Source: Alkalihalobacillus bogoriensis ATCC BAA-922
GTDB lineage: Bacteria > Bacillota > Bacilli > Bacillales > Bacillaceae_F
DNA length: 64,000 bases
NCBI RefSeq assembly: GCF_000621445.1
Contig: NZ_JHYI01000015.1
Location: forward strand, 1 to 64,000
Reading direction: 5' to 3'
Shown here: one piece after another, positions 8,489 to 16,454 of the stretch
How positions within the stretch are numbered: the first letter of the stretch is position 1
Layout: each line of letters opens with the position of its first letter
The notes under the pieces: model-generated
The model's input: only the letters and a program-made list of their open reading frames with translations
Told to the model about the DNA's origin: nothing
Databases searched by the model: none
Program-made: the position numbers and the translations under genes

Positions 8489-9169
8489 ATGGTAAAAGAA
8501 CAAGAAATATTACAACAGTTTAGAATGTACATTGACAATGTTTTCTATGATACTTACGGGGTACTTTCAGAACAATGTATAATAGAATGTACATCATATG
8601 GCATCTTTATATATATAAAAAAATGGCTGTCACCGATCGAAAAAACATTGTACATACAAAAAGAAGAAGAGATGATCGCAGATATCCGACAACGAACAGT
8701 GGAAATAGTTTTTTTACAAATGAAAGATTGGTTACGGAAATATGGGGGTATACAAATAGAAAAATTTATTTATGATTGGAATATTGAAAATGAAACAGGG
8801 TTTTTTCTCCTTTTTTCAGAAGAAGAGAAAATCAAGAAGGATCATAATGTGCTTTTTGAGCAACCAGTAGTGGAAGAAATATTACAACACACAAATCAAT
8901 ATCAAAAAAAGCCAGAATATATAGAAGTACTACAACCGGCTCATGATATAAATATTGTTGTTCAATATGGGATATTATTACCGCTTGAACAAACATTAGT
9001 GAATAAAGGGTATAAGGATCTTGTCATTAACCGCCAAATGATAATGAAACAATGTGTGCAACAACAACAACAAAAGCTTGAATCCATTCTAAAAAGAGAA
9101 ATTCAAGATATATTTATAGCTTGGCATTACGAGTTAAATCGTTGTTACATTATTTTTTTTCATAAATAA
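8489..9169 (+). CDS. DUF2294-like protein, first of two paralogues
   Basis: A 226-residue soluble protein of two similar halves, each with a central GIFIYIKKWLSPIEK-like strand and a later xDWxxExxTG block. This pattern matches what I recall of the DUF2294 family, whose function is not established to me. The frame is open upstream to 8402, but that part covers a terminator hairpin. The ATG at 8489 follows AAGGGGG. It resembles the next gene in length and layout. Confidence 0.75.
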   Translation: MVKEQEILQQFRMYIDNVFYDTYGVLSEQCIIECTSYGIFIYIKKWLSPIEKTLYIQKEEEMIADIRQRTVEIVFLQMKDWLRKYGGIQIEKFIYDWNIENETGFFLLFSEEEKIKKDHNVLFEQPVVEEILQHTNQYQKKPEYIEVLQPAHDINIVVQYGILLPLEQTLVNKGYKDLVINRQMIMKQCVQQQQQKLESILKREIQDIFIAWHYELNRCYIIFFHK

Positions 9170-9232
9170 GTGGTTTCATAAATTCGGGAAAAATCGGTTA
9201 TCCTAAAATATCCTTCCTAAGGAGAGATTGAC

Positions 9233-9916
9233 ATGGAAACCATACAGGAAAAGTTAAAAACGATAAGCAGTTATACGAGTAAAGTAATGAGGATGAAGTT
9301 TGGAAGAGGTCCACAGCTTTGTTATGCTGTATGCAATCATGGCTATTTATTTTTATTTATAAAAGGGTTTATCTCTCCTTTGGAAGTTTCATTACGCGAA
9401 CAAAAACAAACAGACATGATGGTGCAATCCCGATTAAATGTGATGGGTGGACTTTTATCTGAATTAAGAGGGATGATTCAAATAATACTTCAATGTGAAG
9501 TGGAGGAATGTTACACAGACTGGAATTATGAAAATGATACAGGCATGATTACGATGAAAATGTCCGAAGAAGTAAAGGGCGCACCATTTGAAAAACGTCA
9601 GTACAATCAGGTTGAGTTAATTTCAGTTATTAACCGGATTAGTGCCTATGTGCAAAAAGCACCAGAAAAGACGGTTGTTTATCAACTTTCACCCAAAGTG
9701 TTTTTATGTGAACGTGAAGGAATACTCATTCTCATTGAACAGGCATTTATTCAAAAGGGATTTGAACAGATGTTACGAATTACGAAAGCGGAGTTGGAAA
9801 AAACCCATTTTCACCATAATGAATTCAAAAAACTGTTCTGCGAAGAAATCCAAAATATATTTGTCGATTGGGATTTTAGCAAAGATAAATCTGTTCTTTG
9901 TTTTGTTCTTGAATAG
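9233..9916 (+). CDS. DUF2294-like protein, second paralogue
   Basis: A 227-residue protein sharing the layout of its upstream neighbour. It has GRGP near residue 25, a FIKGFISPLE strand, then YTDWNYENDTG, followed by a weaker second repeat that ends in FVDWDF. Both halves look like DUF2294 domains. AAGGAGAG precedes the ATG. Only 63 bp separate the two genes, so they are probably co-transcribed and arose by tandem duplication. Function unknown; possible association with the divergent GGDEF gene is only positional. Confidence 0.75.
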   Translation: METIQEKLKTISSYTSKVMRMKFGRGPQLCYAVCNHGYLFLFIKGFISPLEVSLREQKQTDMMVQSRLNVMGGLLSELRGMIQIILQCEVEECYTDWNYENDTGMITMKMSEEVKGAPFEKRQYNQVELISVINRISAYVQKAPEKTVVYQLSPKVFLCEREGILILIEQAFIQKGFEQMLRITKAELEKTHFHHNEFKKLFCEEIQNIFVDWDFSKDKSVLCFVLE

Positions 9917-9937
9917 CCGGAGAATAATGTTATGTGT

Positions 9938-10096
9938 TATACTAAGGGTGTTTAAAAGAGCAACGGCTACGCTCATTGTTTCTGACCCAAAGGTGTGTAG
10001 GGACTTGCAAAGTAAAGCAAAAGAATGGATATAGAGTATAAAAGCCGAGATGAAAAGCTGAAGTGAAGCTGCTTTTTATGTCGGTTTTTTTATCTA
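9938..10096 (+). ncRNA. Possible small RNA with its own -10 and terminator
   Basis: After the second DUF2294-like gene, TGTTATACT (extended -10, hexamer 9938-9943) is followed by about 150 nt without a convincing gene. The stretch ends in a strong terminator at 10048-10095, with outer stem GCCGA/TCGGT, inner AAAAGC/GCTTTTT and a run of seven T. It contains a GAGC/GCTC hairpin and GGGAC-TTGCAAAG wording. It may instead be only the operon's 3' UTR. No known RNA family was recognised. Confidence 0.4.
10048..10095 (+). terminator. Rho-independent terminator
   Basis: Long imperfect stem from AGCCGAGATGAAAAGC to GCTTTTTATGTCGGTT, then T7. Ends the DUF2294 transcript or the candidate small RNA. Confidence 0.85.
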
Positions 10097-10209
10097 CTTT
10101 CTAGGGTATAAGAAAATAAAATGACTTGAGTAACTAGTATTTCAATAAATATAAACGTATAAAGGAATAAGAAGGTTCGTTAGATGTGATGGAGAAAGGA
10201 GAAAAGATT

Positions 10210-10710
10210 ATGGGGACAGAAGAAAGTTTTTATAAACAAAATCTTTCATTTTTAGAATACATTAACAGCTTATCATTAGTGGCTAAATTATCAGAAGGCT
10301 GTATGGCTGAATTGAAAGATTTATTGCCCCGGATTGAAAGTCTTGTTCAGCTTTTTCATGCGTCTGAAACACTCACTATGGTAAAGGCTATTTCAATTGA
10401 ATATGATGAATTAGTCGCGCTACAAAAACGATTACTAACTATTGAAAAAAGGCATACTGTGAATGAAAAGGAAGTTGTTTCTGCTTGGAAAAATGAGTAC
10501 CATGAAATCATCTTTGTTGGACGAGCTATTGTTGAATGTTTATGTGATACATTATTGTCACTAGAACGGTTGTTAGAAAAAATGCGTCTTAGTTATCCGA
10601 CGATGCAGCAACATCAGGATTTTGATAGAGAGCACTTTCATCATATCCAGCTTCAAGTTCAGTATGTCAGTAAAATGATAAAAGAAATTCTTTCTCTTCG
10701 ACCATTATAA
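10210..10710 (+). CDS. Helical protein of unknown function
   Basis: A 166-residue protein that looks entirely alpha-helical, with heptad-like leucine spacing and no membrane segment. I do not recognise a family. The ATG at 10210 follows AAAGGAG at 10196-10202 by 8 nt; a GTG-ATG pair at 10186 is possible but has a weaker site. The next gene begins 5 bp after its stop, so these two are probably co-transcribed. Confidence 0.65.
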   Translation: MGTEESFYKQNLSFLEYINSLSLVAKLSEGCMAELKDLLPRIESLVQLFHASETLTMVKAISIEYDELVALQKRLLTIEKRHTVNEKEVVSAWKNEYHEIIFVGRAIVECLCDTLLSLERLLEKMRLSYPTMQQHQDFDREHFHHIQLQVQYVSKMIKEILSLRPL

Positions 10711-10715
10711 AAGGA

Positions 10716-11414
10716 ATGAGAATTATAAAAATCAAAATAGTCACTTTTAATATACGGCATGGAAAAGGAAGCTTTTCCAAATTGAATCTTGAAAAAATCA
10801 AAGAAACAATTGTTAAAACAAAAGCTGACATTGTAGGCATAAATGAAGTCGATTGCCATTTTTCAAAAAGAAGTGAATATGTTGATCAACCGCGTTGGCT
10901 TGCAGAAGCGTTAAATATGGATTGGCGTTTTGGTCCAGCGATAAAAGGAAATTATGGAAATTTACTATTATCGAAATTTCCTATCCGACATTCGAAAAAC
11001 GATATTATCACGACTATACCACCGTTTGAAAACCGTTCAATATTGGAATGTGATGTCGAAATTAATGAAAAAACAATCAAAGTCTTCGTTTCCCATTTTG
11101 CCCTTCACTCATTATTGAGAAAAAAACATGAACAAACGATGTTAAAAAAAGTAAAAATGAGCCAAGAAAATATAATTGTGATGGGTGACTTCAACCAACT
11201 ACCAAAATCAAGGTTTTCAAAACAAATGAGACAATATGTTACTGATGTTTGGTCACGTGCTGGGTATGGAAAAGGGTATACTTTCCCTGCCATTTATCCG
11301 CTCTTCCGCTTGGATTTTATTTATGTAAGCCAAAAGTTCAAGCCGATAGACGTGGAAGTATTCTCAACTACAGCATCTGATCATCTCCCCATCATAGCAA
11401 CGATAGAGATATAG
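10716..11414 (+). CDS. Endonuclease/exonuclease/phosphatase family protein
   Basis: A 232-residue EEP-fold enzyme. Visible motifs are TFNIRHG with the first metal-site Asn, INEVD with the catalytic Glu, MGDFNQLP with Asp and Asn, and the terminal SDHLPI with Asp and His. It lacks a signal peptide, so it acts in the cytosol on a phosphodiester or phosphomonoester that cannot be named. The start is doubtful: AAAAGGA stands only two bases before ATG 10716, and the usual N-terminus would begin nearer KIVTF, where no ATG, GTG or TTG exists. Confidence 0.8.
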   Translation: MRIIKIKIVTFNIRHGKGSFSKLNLEKIKETIVKTKADIVGINEVDCHFSKRSEYVDQPRWLAEALNMDWRFGPAIKGNYGNLLLSKFPIRHSKNDIITTIPPFENRSILECDVEINEKTIKVFVSHFALHSLLRKKHEQTMLKKVKMSQENIIVMGDFNQLPKSRFSKQMRQYVTDVWSRAGYGKGYTFPAIYPLFRLDFIYVSQKFKPIDVEVFSTTASDHLPIIATIEI

Positions 11415-11451
11415 AAACAAATCTCTTGAAAATGTGAAAGAAGTGGATGAA

Positions 11452-12129
11452 ATGAAAATACCTAAAAGTTGGTCTTCTTATATAAGTAATGAGTGGAGGA
11501 CGGTTTTTTTTTCCGAGATACTTAATAAAGTGAATCAAGAATATGATTCTCATACCATTTATCCTGCATATGACGATGTCCTAAATGCGTTTTATTACAC
11601 GCCTTATGAAAAAGTGAAAGCCGTTATAGTTGGGCAAGACCCTTATCACGGCCCAAACCAAGCGCATGGCTTAAGCTTTTCTGTTAGACCATCAGAAAAA
11701 ATTCCTCCGTCTTTGAAAAATATGTATAAGGAATTACAATCAGATTTAAACATTGAAATTCCGAACCATGGGTGCTTACTATCATGGGCAGAAGAAGGAG
11801 TGTTGTTATTAAATACAGTGTTAACAGTAAGAGAAAAGCAACCTCACTCCCATAAACGTATAGGATGGCATTTGTTTACAGACCATATCATTGAAACATT
11901 AAATAAGCGCGAAGATCCAATTGTATTTATTCTATGGGGAAACCATGCAATTGAAAAAGAGGCTTTGATTACGCAAGATCATCATGCCATTTTAAAAGCA
12001 CCACACCCTAGTCCGTTTTCTGCAAATAAAGGTTTCTTTGGTAGTCGTCCATTTTCAAAATGTAATGAATGGTTAATCCATTGGGGCAAAAAACCAATTA
12101 ATTGGAAAATCAACAATATAATGCAATAA
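11452..12129 (+). CDS. ung: Uracil-DNA glycosylase
   Basis: A 225-residue family 1 uracil-DNA glycosylase that removes uracil from DNA and starts base excision repair. The water-activating loop GQDPYHG is at 61-67 with catalytic Asp63. The leucine/histidine loop HPSPFSA begins at His185. Length fits the family. The ATG at 11452 is preferred over GTG 11434 because it has AGAAGTGG upstream and gives the usual N-terminal length, though the site is weak. In B. subtilis ung adjoins ywdI-ywdK, which lie further on here. Confidence 0.95.
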   Translation: MKIPKSWSSYISNEWRTVFFSEILNKVNQEYDSHTIYPAYDDVLNAFYYTPYEKVKAVIVGQDPYHGPNQAHGLSFSVRPSEKIPPSLKNMYKELQSDLNIEIPNHGCLLSWAEEGVLLLNTVLTVREKQPHSHKRIGWHLFTDHIIETLNKREDPIVFILWGNHAIEKEALITQDHHAILKAPHPSPFSANKGFFGSRPFSKCNEWLIHWGKKPINWKINNIMQ

Positions 12130-12130
12130 A

Positions 12131-12159
12131 AAGTCCAATCAAAATTTGGGCTTTTTTTA
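12131..12159 (+). terminator. Rho-independent terminator of ung
   Basis: Eight-bp stem AAGTCCAA/TTGGGCTT followed by a run of seven T, just after the ung stop. Confidence 0.85.
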
Positions 12160-12339
12160 TTTCCTATTTTTCAATGCTTGTTATTTTTATCGGTTTGAGA
12201 ATGACACGTTCTTTCCATACTATCCGTGCCTTTCCATTGATCCGCTTGTGGGGGAACAAGTTGCAAAACCTGATATGTTGAATTGATAGGGGAATATTTT
12301 AAATTTTCGAACAAGTAGAAATTTACAGTTTAAATACAG

Positions 12340-12356
12340 TGTTAGATAACCTAACA
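12340..12356. promoter_or_regulatory. TnrA/GlnR box 1 upstream of amt
   Basis: TGTTAGATAACCTAACA fits TGTNA-N7-TNACA exactly. Its centre is about 49 bp before the expected start site, the position from which TnrA activates in B. subtilis. Confidence 0.88.
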
Positions 12357-12384
12357 AGAAGATAGAATGTTCTGAAAATCAAGC

Positions 12385-12390
12385 TATAAT
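12385..12390 (+). promoter_or_regulatory. -10 element of the amt promoter
   Basis: A consensus TATAAT with no recognisable -35 at the right distance, as expected for an activator-dependent promoter. It lies between the two TnrA/GlnR boxes. Confidence 0.7.
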
Positions 12391-12405
12391 AAACTTAACA
12401 TCAGA

Positions 12406-12422
12406 TGTTAGTTAAGTTAACA
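12406..12422. promoter_or_regulatory. TnrA/GlnR box 2, downstream of the amt start site
   Basis: TGTTAGTTAAGTTAACA is a second exact TGTNA-N7-TNACA match. It lies about 10-25 bases after the predicted start site, a position suited to repression by a bound GlnR-type protein. Confidence 0.85.
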
Positions 12423-12453
12423 CTGAAAAAAGCAATCATAAGGGGGAATTATA

Positions 12454-13716
12454 ATGGATCCGATTTATTTAATGAACAATGTGTGGATCATGATTTGTGC
12501 CGTATTAGTACTTTTAATGCAAGGGGGGTTCATTCTTTTAGAAGCTGGTTCAACAAGAATGAAAAATGCTGGTCATATCGCTGGTAAAACGATTTTCACT
12601 GTCGGTATTGCCTCATTAGTATTCTGGGCAGTAGGCTATGGATTAATCTACGGTGAATCCAATGGGATTTTTGGAACAACGGACTTTTTCTTTGGAGACT
12701 TTGAAACAGTAATTGACGGATTAGCTGGTTCGATTGATTTCTTCTTCCAGTTAGCATTTGCTGCAATTGCATTAACAATTGCTTTTGGTGGATTTGCTGA
12801 ACGTGCTAAGCTTTCAGCCTATATCATCTTTGCTGTTCTATTCTCAGCTTTCGTTTATCCGGTTGTAGCACACTGGATTTGGGGTGATGGTTGGTTAGGT
12901 GGTCTTGGTAAGCAAGACTTTGCTGGATCAACAGTTGTTCACTTAACAGGTGCGATGGCAGCGTTAGCCGCAACAATTATCTTAAAACCTCGTATTGGTA
13001 AATATAATAAAGATGGTTCATCAAATGATTTAGCAGGTCATAACCAAGTATACACAGCATTAGGTGTTCTTATCCTTTGGGTAGGTTGGTTTGGATTTAA
13101 CGCAGGTAGTACATTAGGTGTTGATGATGCATTCTTTGGTTATGTTGCATTGAATACTCAGCTTGCAGCAGCAGCTGGTGCAGTAGCCGCTCTATTTATT
13201 GCTTGGATGGCAACTGGTAAGTCCGATGTTCCAACTATGTTAAACGGTGCACTAGCAGGTTTAGTTGCAATTACAGCATCTTGTGCATTTGTAGCGCCAT
13301 GGGCAGCTGTTGTAATTGGTTTGATTGGTGGACTTATCGTATTCTTCAGTATGAAATTTTTTGACAAAGCAAAAATTGATGACCCGATTTTTGCACTATC
13401 AGTCCATGGGGTTGCGGGTGTATGGGGAACAATTTCAACGGGATTCTTTGCTACACCTGAATTAGCTGAAATGAATGGTGGTCTTGCTGGTCTGTTTTAC
13501 GGCGGTGGATTTACACAGTTAGGCGTACAAACAATTGGAGTTGTGTCTTCAGGTCTATATGCATTTGTTATTTCATTCATTATTCTTTATGCAATGAAAG
13601 CTGTCATGAAAGGAATTCGTGTTACAGAAGAAGAAGAAATTATTGGCTTAGATATGAGTGAGCATGGTAGCTATGGTTACCCAGAAAGCATGCCTTCAAA
13701 AAAAGCTGGTGCATAA
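12454..13716 (+). CDS. amt: Ammonium transporter
   Basis: A 420-residue Amt/Mep/Rh channel with about eleven membrane segments. Conserved features include the VVAHWIWG block, HLTGAMAAL with the pore histidine region, and SVHGVAGVWG with the second pore histidine. It imports ammonia when nitrogen is scarce. The ATG follows AAGGGGG. Two TnrA/GlnR boxes flank its promoter. Unlike B. subtilis, no glnK-type PII gene follows; a DUF294 protein gene does. Confidence 0.97.
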   Translation: MDPIYLMNNVWIMICAVLVLLMQGGFILLEAGSTRMKNAGHIAGKTIFTVGIASLVFWAVGYGLIYGESNGIFGTTDFFFGDFETVIDGLAGSIDFFFQLAFAAIALTIAFGGFAERAKLSAYIIFAVLFSAFVYPVVAHWIWGDGWLGGLGKQDFAGSTVVHLTGAMAALAATIILKPRIGKYNKDGSSNDLAGHNQVYTALGVLILWVGWFGFNAGSTLGVDDAFFGYVALNTQLAAAAGAVAALFIAWMATGKSDVPTMLNGALAGLVAITASCAFVAPWAAVVIGLIGGLIVFFSMKFFDKAKIDDPIFALSVHGVAGVWGTISTGFFATPELAEMNGGLAGLFYGGGFTQLGVQTIGVVSSGLYAFVISFIILYAMKAVMKGIRVTEEEEIIGLDMSEHGSYGYPESMPSKKAGA

Positions 13717-13756
13717 TAGAAACTAACCCGTATGATAGAGAAAGAAGGGGGTCATC

Positions 13757-14731
13757 ATGAGCGGTTACAATGAGCTAAAGGAATATCGGTTACAACATAT
13801 ATCTAGCGTTTCTACCGATCATGAGAAGCTCAATCTTCTGCATGATGACATCATTGAACGGGTTGTATTGAAAGCAGTAGATGAAATCAAAAGTGAGTGG
13901 GACGCACCTCCTGCTCACTTTGCTTTCTTTATGATGGGGAGCGCAGCAAGATTTGAGCAAGCGATTTGGAGTGACCAAGATCATGGGATTATTTTTGAAA
14001 GTGATTCTGAACAAACACAAAAGTACTTTTTAGCATTAGGTAAAGAAATTTCTTTTGGTCTAAAGGAAGTAGGATATGATCTTTGTGATGGGCAGGTCAT
14101 GGCATCAAACCCTAGATGGTGTAAGAGTTGTGAAGGATGGATACAACAAATCAATGACTGGGTGGATGAAGAATCATGGGAATCATTACGCTATTTACTC
14201 ACGTTTTTTGACTCTCGTGTTCTAGTGGGAAAGCGAGACTACTTGTCTAAAGTTAAAACGACTATTTTTGAACGAATCGCTACAAATCCATATTTAATGG
14301 TACGACTACTAGAAAATGTTGGTCATATAAAAAAAACAATCGGTTTATTCGGGCAATTTCTACCTGAGCAATATGGTGAACATACGGGAAGCATTCAGAT
14401 TAAACAATCTGTGCTCTTTCCATATGTAAATGCTATGAGACTTTTAGCGATTAAAGAAAAGGTAGAATCACCATCTACTCTATCGCGAATGAGAAAAATG
14501 CCTAATTACAACAATGAGATGAGACATTACGAAAAAGAGTTTTCAAAGTTATTACAGTTCCGTTTGCGTTTTATGCAAGATGCAAAAAATTACGATGACG
14601 TCCATTATTTACAGCTAGAAAAGCTCTCAAAGGAAGAAAAAAAGGAGCTAAAGCGTTATGTGAAAGGTGGACGAAAATTATATGAAGAAGCGAAACGAAA
14701 GATCGAAAAAGGGTGTTCAACATGGTCATGA
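13757..14731 (+). CDS. DUF294 nucleotidyltransferase-like protein (GlnD-like)
   Basis: A 324-residue soluble protein. Residues about 50-85 carry GSAARFEQ and DQDHGII, the Gly-Ser plus acidic motif of the nucleotidyltransferase fold also found in PII uridylyltransferase GlnD. The C-terminal half is helical, matching the DUF294 C-terminal domain. No HD or ACT domain is present. GAAGGGGG precedes the ATG. It follows amt and overlaps the exonuclease gene, so it may be nitrogen-regulated. Its target is unknown. Confidence 0.85.
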   Translation: MSGYNELKEYRLQHISSVSTDHEKLNLLHDDIIERVVLKAVDEIKSEWDAPPAHFAFFMMGSAARFEQAIWSDQDHGIIFESDSEQTQKYFLALGKEISFGLKEVGYDLCDGQVMASNPRWCKSCEGWIQQINDWVDEESWESLRYLLTFFDSRVLVGKRDYLSKVKTTIFERIATNPYLMVRLLENVGHIKKTIGLFGQFLPEQYGEHTGSIQIKQSVLFPYVNAMRLLAIKEKVESPSTLSRMRKMPNYNNEMRHYEKEFSKLLQFRLRFMQDAKNYDDVHYLQLEKLSKEEKKELKRYVKGGRKLYEEAKRKIEKGCSTWS

Positions 14732-15453
14732 ATCAAATGGTTCAATTGATGAAACAGCTTTCAGGAAAGATCAGTCCGAATGTGTATGCCTCTGTTCAAC
14801 AGCAAAATAGTGCATCACAAGTCGCTTTTTTACGTCAGCTACAACGAGAATTGAAACGAGAAGATGTATTGGAAATTCCGTTAGATGAGCTTCAGGTCGT
14901 TGTTTTTGACTTAGAAACAACCGGATTTTACCCTGATAAGGGAGATAAAATCCTATCGATTGGTGCGGTGAAAATGACGGGAGCCACTCCGTTAGAGGAA
15001 ACCTTTTATTCACTTGTACACAGTCAAGACCAGCCTTCTGCAGAAATCGAACAGTTAACAGGGATTAGAAAAGAAGAGTTACAAGAGGCGCCGCCACTTG
15101 AACAAGTCCTCGAAAAATTTTATAAGTTTGTACAGCGAGACACATTAGTAGCCCATCATGCCAAGCATGAAAGAAGCTTTATGCAACATGCGACATGGTC
15201 AGTGACACGAACGAGTTTTCAGCACCGTATCGTGGACACAGCGTTTTTAACAAAAATTGTAACACCCGATTCAGAGTTAGTGACATTGGATGATTGCTGT
15301 CAGCATTTTGGAATTGAAGTGAAAAATCGTCATCATGCATTGTCTGACGCGTTAATGACAGCAAAACTTTGGGGTGAAAACATTCAACATATCCAACAAC
15401 TTGGTTTTCAGCATTTAGGAGATGTTTATGCGGCTTTAGCAAAACTGAAATAA
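14722..15453 (+). CDS. DnaQ-like 3'-5' exonuclease
   Basis: A 243-residue protein with a DEDDh exonuclease domain: VFDLETTGF holds the first Asp and Glu, a middle Asp-containing stretch (RIVDTAF) follows, and HHALSDALMTAKLW holds the final His and Asp. These enzymes remove nucleotides from DNA or RNA 3' ends. The ATG at 14722 lies 8 bases after AAAAAGGG; ATG 14728 would give an ATGA overlap. Either start overlaps the upstream DUF294 gene. The pairing of DUF294 and DnaQ-like genes recurs in other bacteria as I recall. Confidence 0.88.
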   Translation: MVMNQMVQLMKQLSGKISPNVYASVQQQNSASQVAFLRQLQRELKREDVLEIPLDELQVVVFDLETTGFYPDKGDKILSIGAVKMTGATPLEETFYSLVHSQDQPSAEIEQLTGIRKEELQEAPPLEQVLEKFYKFVQRDTLVAHHAKHERSFMQHATWSVTRTSFQHRIVDTAFLTKIVTPDSELVTLDDCCQHFGIEVKNRHHALSDALMTAKLWGENIQHIQQLGFQHLGDVYAALAKLK

Positions 15454-15502
15454 AAGTAAAAAAATAACACTTCACCGAATGATGCGTAAAGGAGGGAGGG
15501 CT

Positions 15503-15862
15503 TTGAAAAAAGATGTTCCACGCGATATTGCCCTATTCCCAATTAGCGTTGTAAAGGAAATGACAAACTTAACTGCAAGGCAAATTCGCTATTATGAAGA
15601 GCAAGGTTTAATTAAGCCAGCTCGTAATGATGGAAATCAGCGGTTATTTTCATTAAATGATATTGATTGCTTTATAGAAATAAAATCACTTATTGATAAA
15701 GGTGTAAACATTGCAGGAATTAAAGCAGTGTTTGATTCGAAAATACAACAAACAAGCATTTTACCATCTTATGACGAAAAAGAGGAACTAACAAAAGGAT
15801 GGGATGAGTTAGTGCAGTTGGCACGACATAAATATAAAGATTATCCAACAAAAGAAGAATAA
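15503..15862 (+). CDS. GlnR/TnrA-type MerR-family regulator
   Basis: A 119-residue regulator. Residues about 10-80 form a MerR DNA-binding domain with the ARQIRYYEEQGLI helix-wing signature and LFPIS before it, both typical of GlnR. GlnR and TnrA read nitrogen status by binding glutamine synthetase through their C-terminal tail. The tail here is shorter than in GlnR and ends LARHKYKDYPTKEE. The TTG start at 15503 follows AAAGGAGG at 15488-15495. No glnA follows, so this may be a second, TnrA-like copy. It likely acts on the amt boxes, by inference. Confidence 0.85.
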   Translation: MKKDVPRDIALFPISVVKEMTNLTARQIRYYEEQGLIKPARNDGNQRLFSLNDIDCFIEIKSLIDKGVNIAGIKAVFDSKIQQTSILPSYDEKEELTKGWDELVQLARHKYKDYPTKEE

Positions 15863-15890
15863 GAAAGAATACAATAACTTTGAAAGAAAT

Positions 15891-15923
15891 GGCCATGTTC
15901 AATTGACGAACTTGGTCTTTTTT
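15891..15923 (+). terminator. Rho-independent terminator of the GlnR-like gene
   Basis: Stem GGCCATGTTC/GAACTTGGTC with an AATTGAC loop and one mismatch, followed by six T. Confidence 0.85.
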
Positions 15924-15929
15924 ATATAC

Positions 15930-15954
15930 GAAAAGACGTTCCGCGTTTTTCTTA
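15930..15954. repeat. Fragment of the second intergenic repeat family
   Basis: This stretch (GAAAAGACG-TTCCGCG-TTTTTCTTA) matches the right end of the repeats at 31131-31301 and 52981-53077 with only one or two changes. Only this hairpin-forming tail is present here. Confidence 0.65.
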
Positions 15955-16086
15955 TTGTTTAGGAAACTATAAAATAGTCGACCTGTCGATAACATTGCGC
16001 TTTTATATTCTTAGAATAAATTAGGGGTTTGGGGTACTATAAGACAAGCGATTTTGTTGTTTATGATAATTAAGCGGCCATGAAAA

Positions 16087-16240
16087 CCGTTATCTGTGAA
16101 CATTGCTAGCGTTTTGGAACGTTGTGGGACACAGGAGCAGTTAATTATAATATATCGCTAGAATAGTGTTGCTTTTGCGTGAATAAGCGCTCCTGTGTCC
16201 TCTGAAAAACGGAAACCCGTATCATGTTCACAAATAACGG
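16087..16240. repeat. Long imperfect inverted repeat upstream of pepF
   Basis: Two 52-nt arms (16087-16138 and 16189-16240) face each other around a 50-nt AT-rich centre. The arm ends match best: CCGTTAT-TGTGAACAT against ATGTTCACA-ATAACGG outside, and GGGACACAGGAGC against GCTCCTGTGTCC inside. It could be a small non-autonomous element or a decayed duplication. Nothing else is seen in the rest of 15955-16454. Confidence 0.8.
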
Positions 16241-16454
16241 CTGCTCTGACCGCGAAAATAATATGTCCTTAAAAAAAAGGGCGTTTCCTTTCTCAGTGGG
16301 TATTTAATTTTCAAGTATATTATATTTATCTCACCACGTTGTTTAAAGTGTAAAACCGGTAATAATAAAAGTAAGTGAGGATATTGATTTACATGAAAGA
16401 CTAGATTTGTTACATTTATTACGAGAGTCGAAATATTTAAAAGAGGTGAACCGT

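Noticed and set aside
9980-10020. c-di-GMP-I riboswitch, suggested by GGGAC-TTGCAAAG wording near a GGDEF gene
   Set aside because: The required GCACAGGGCAAACC part is missing and there is no tetraloop receptor-like segment. It also lies downstream of the genes, not before them.
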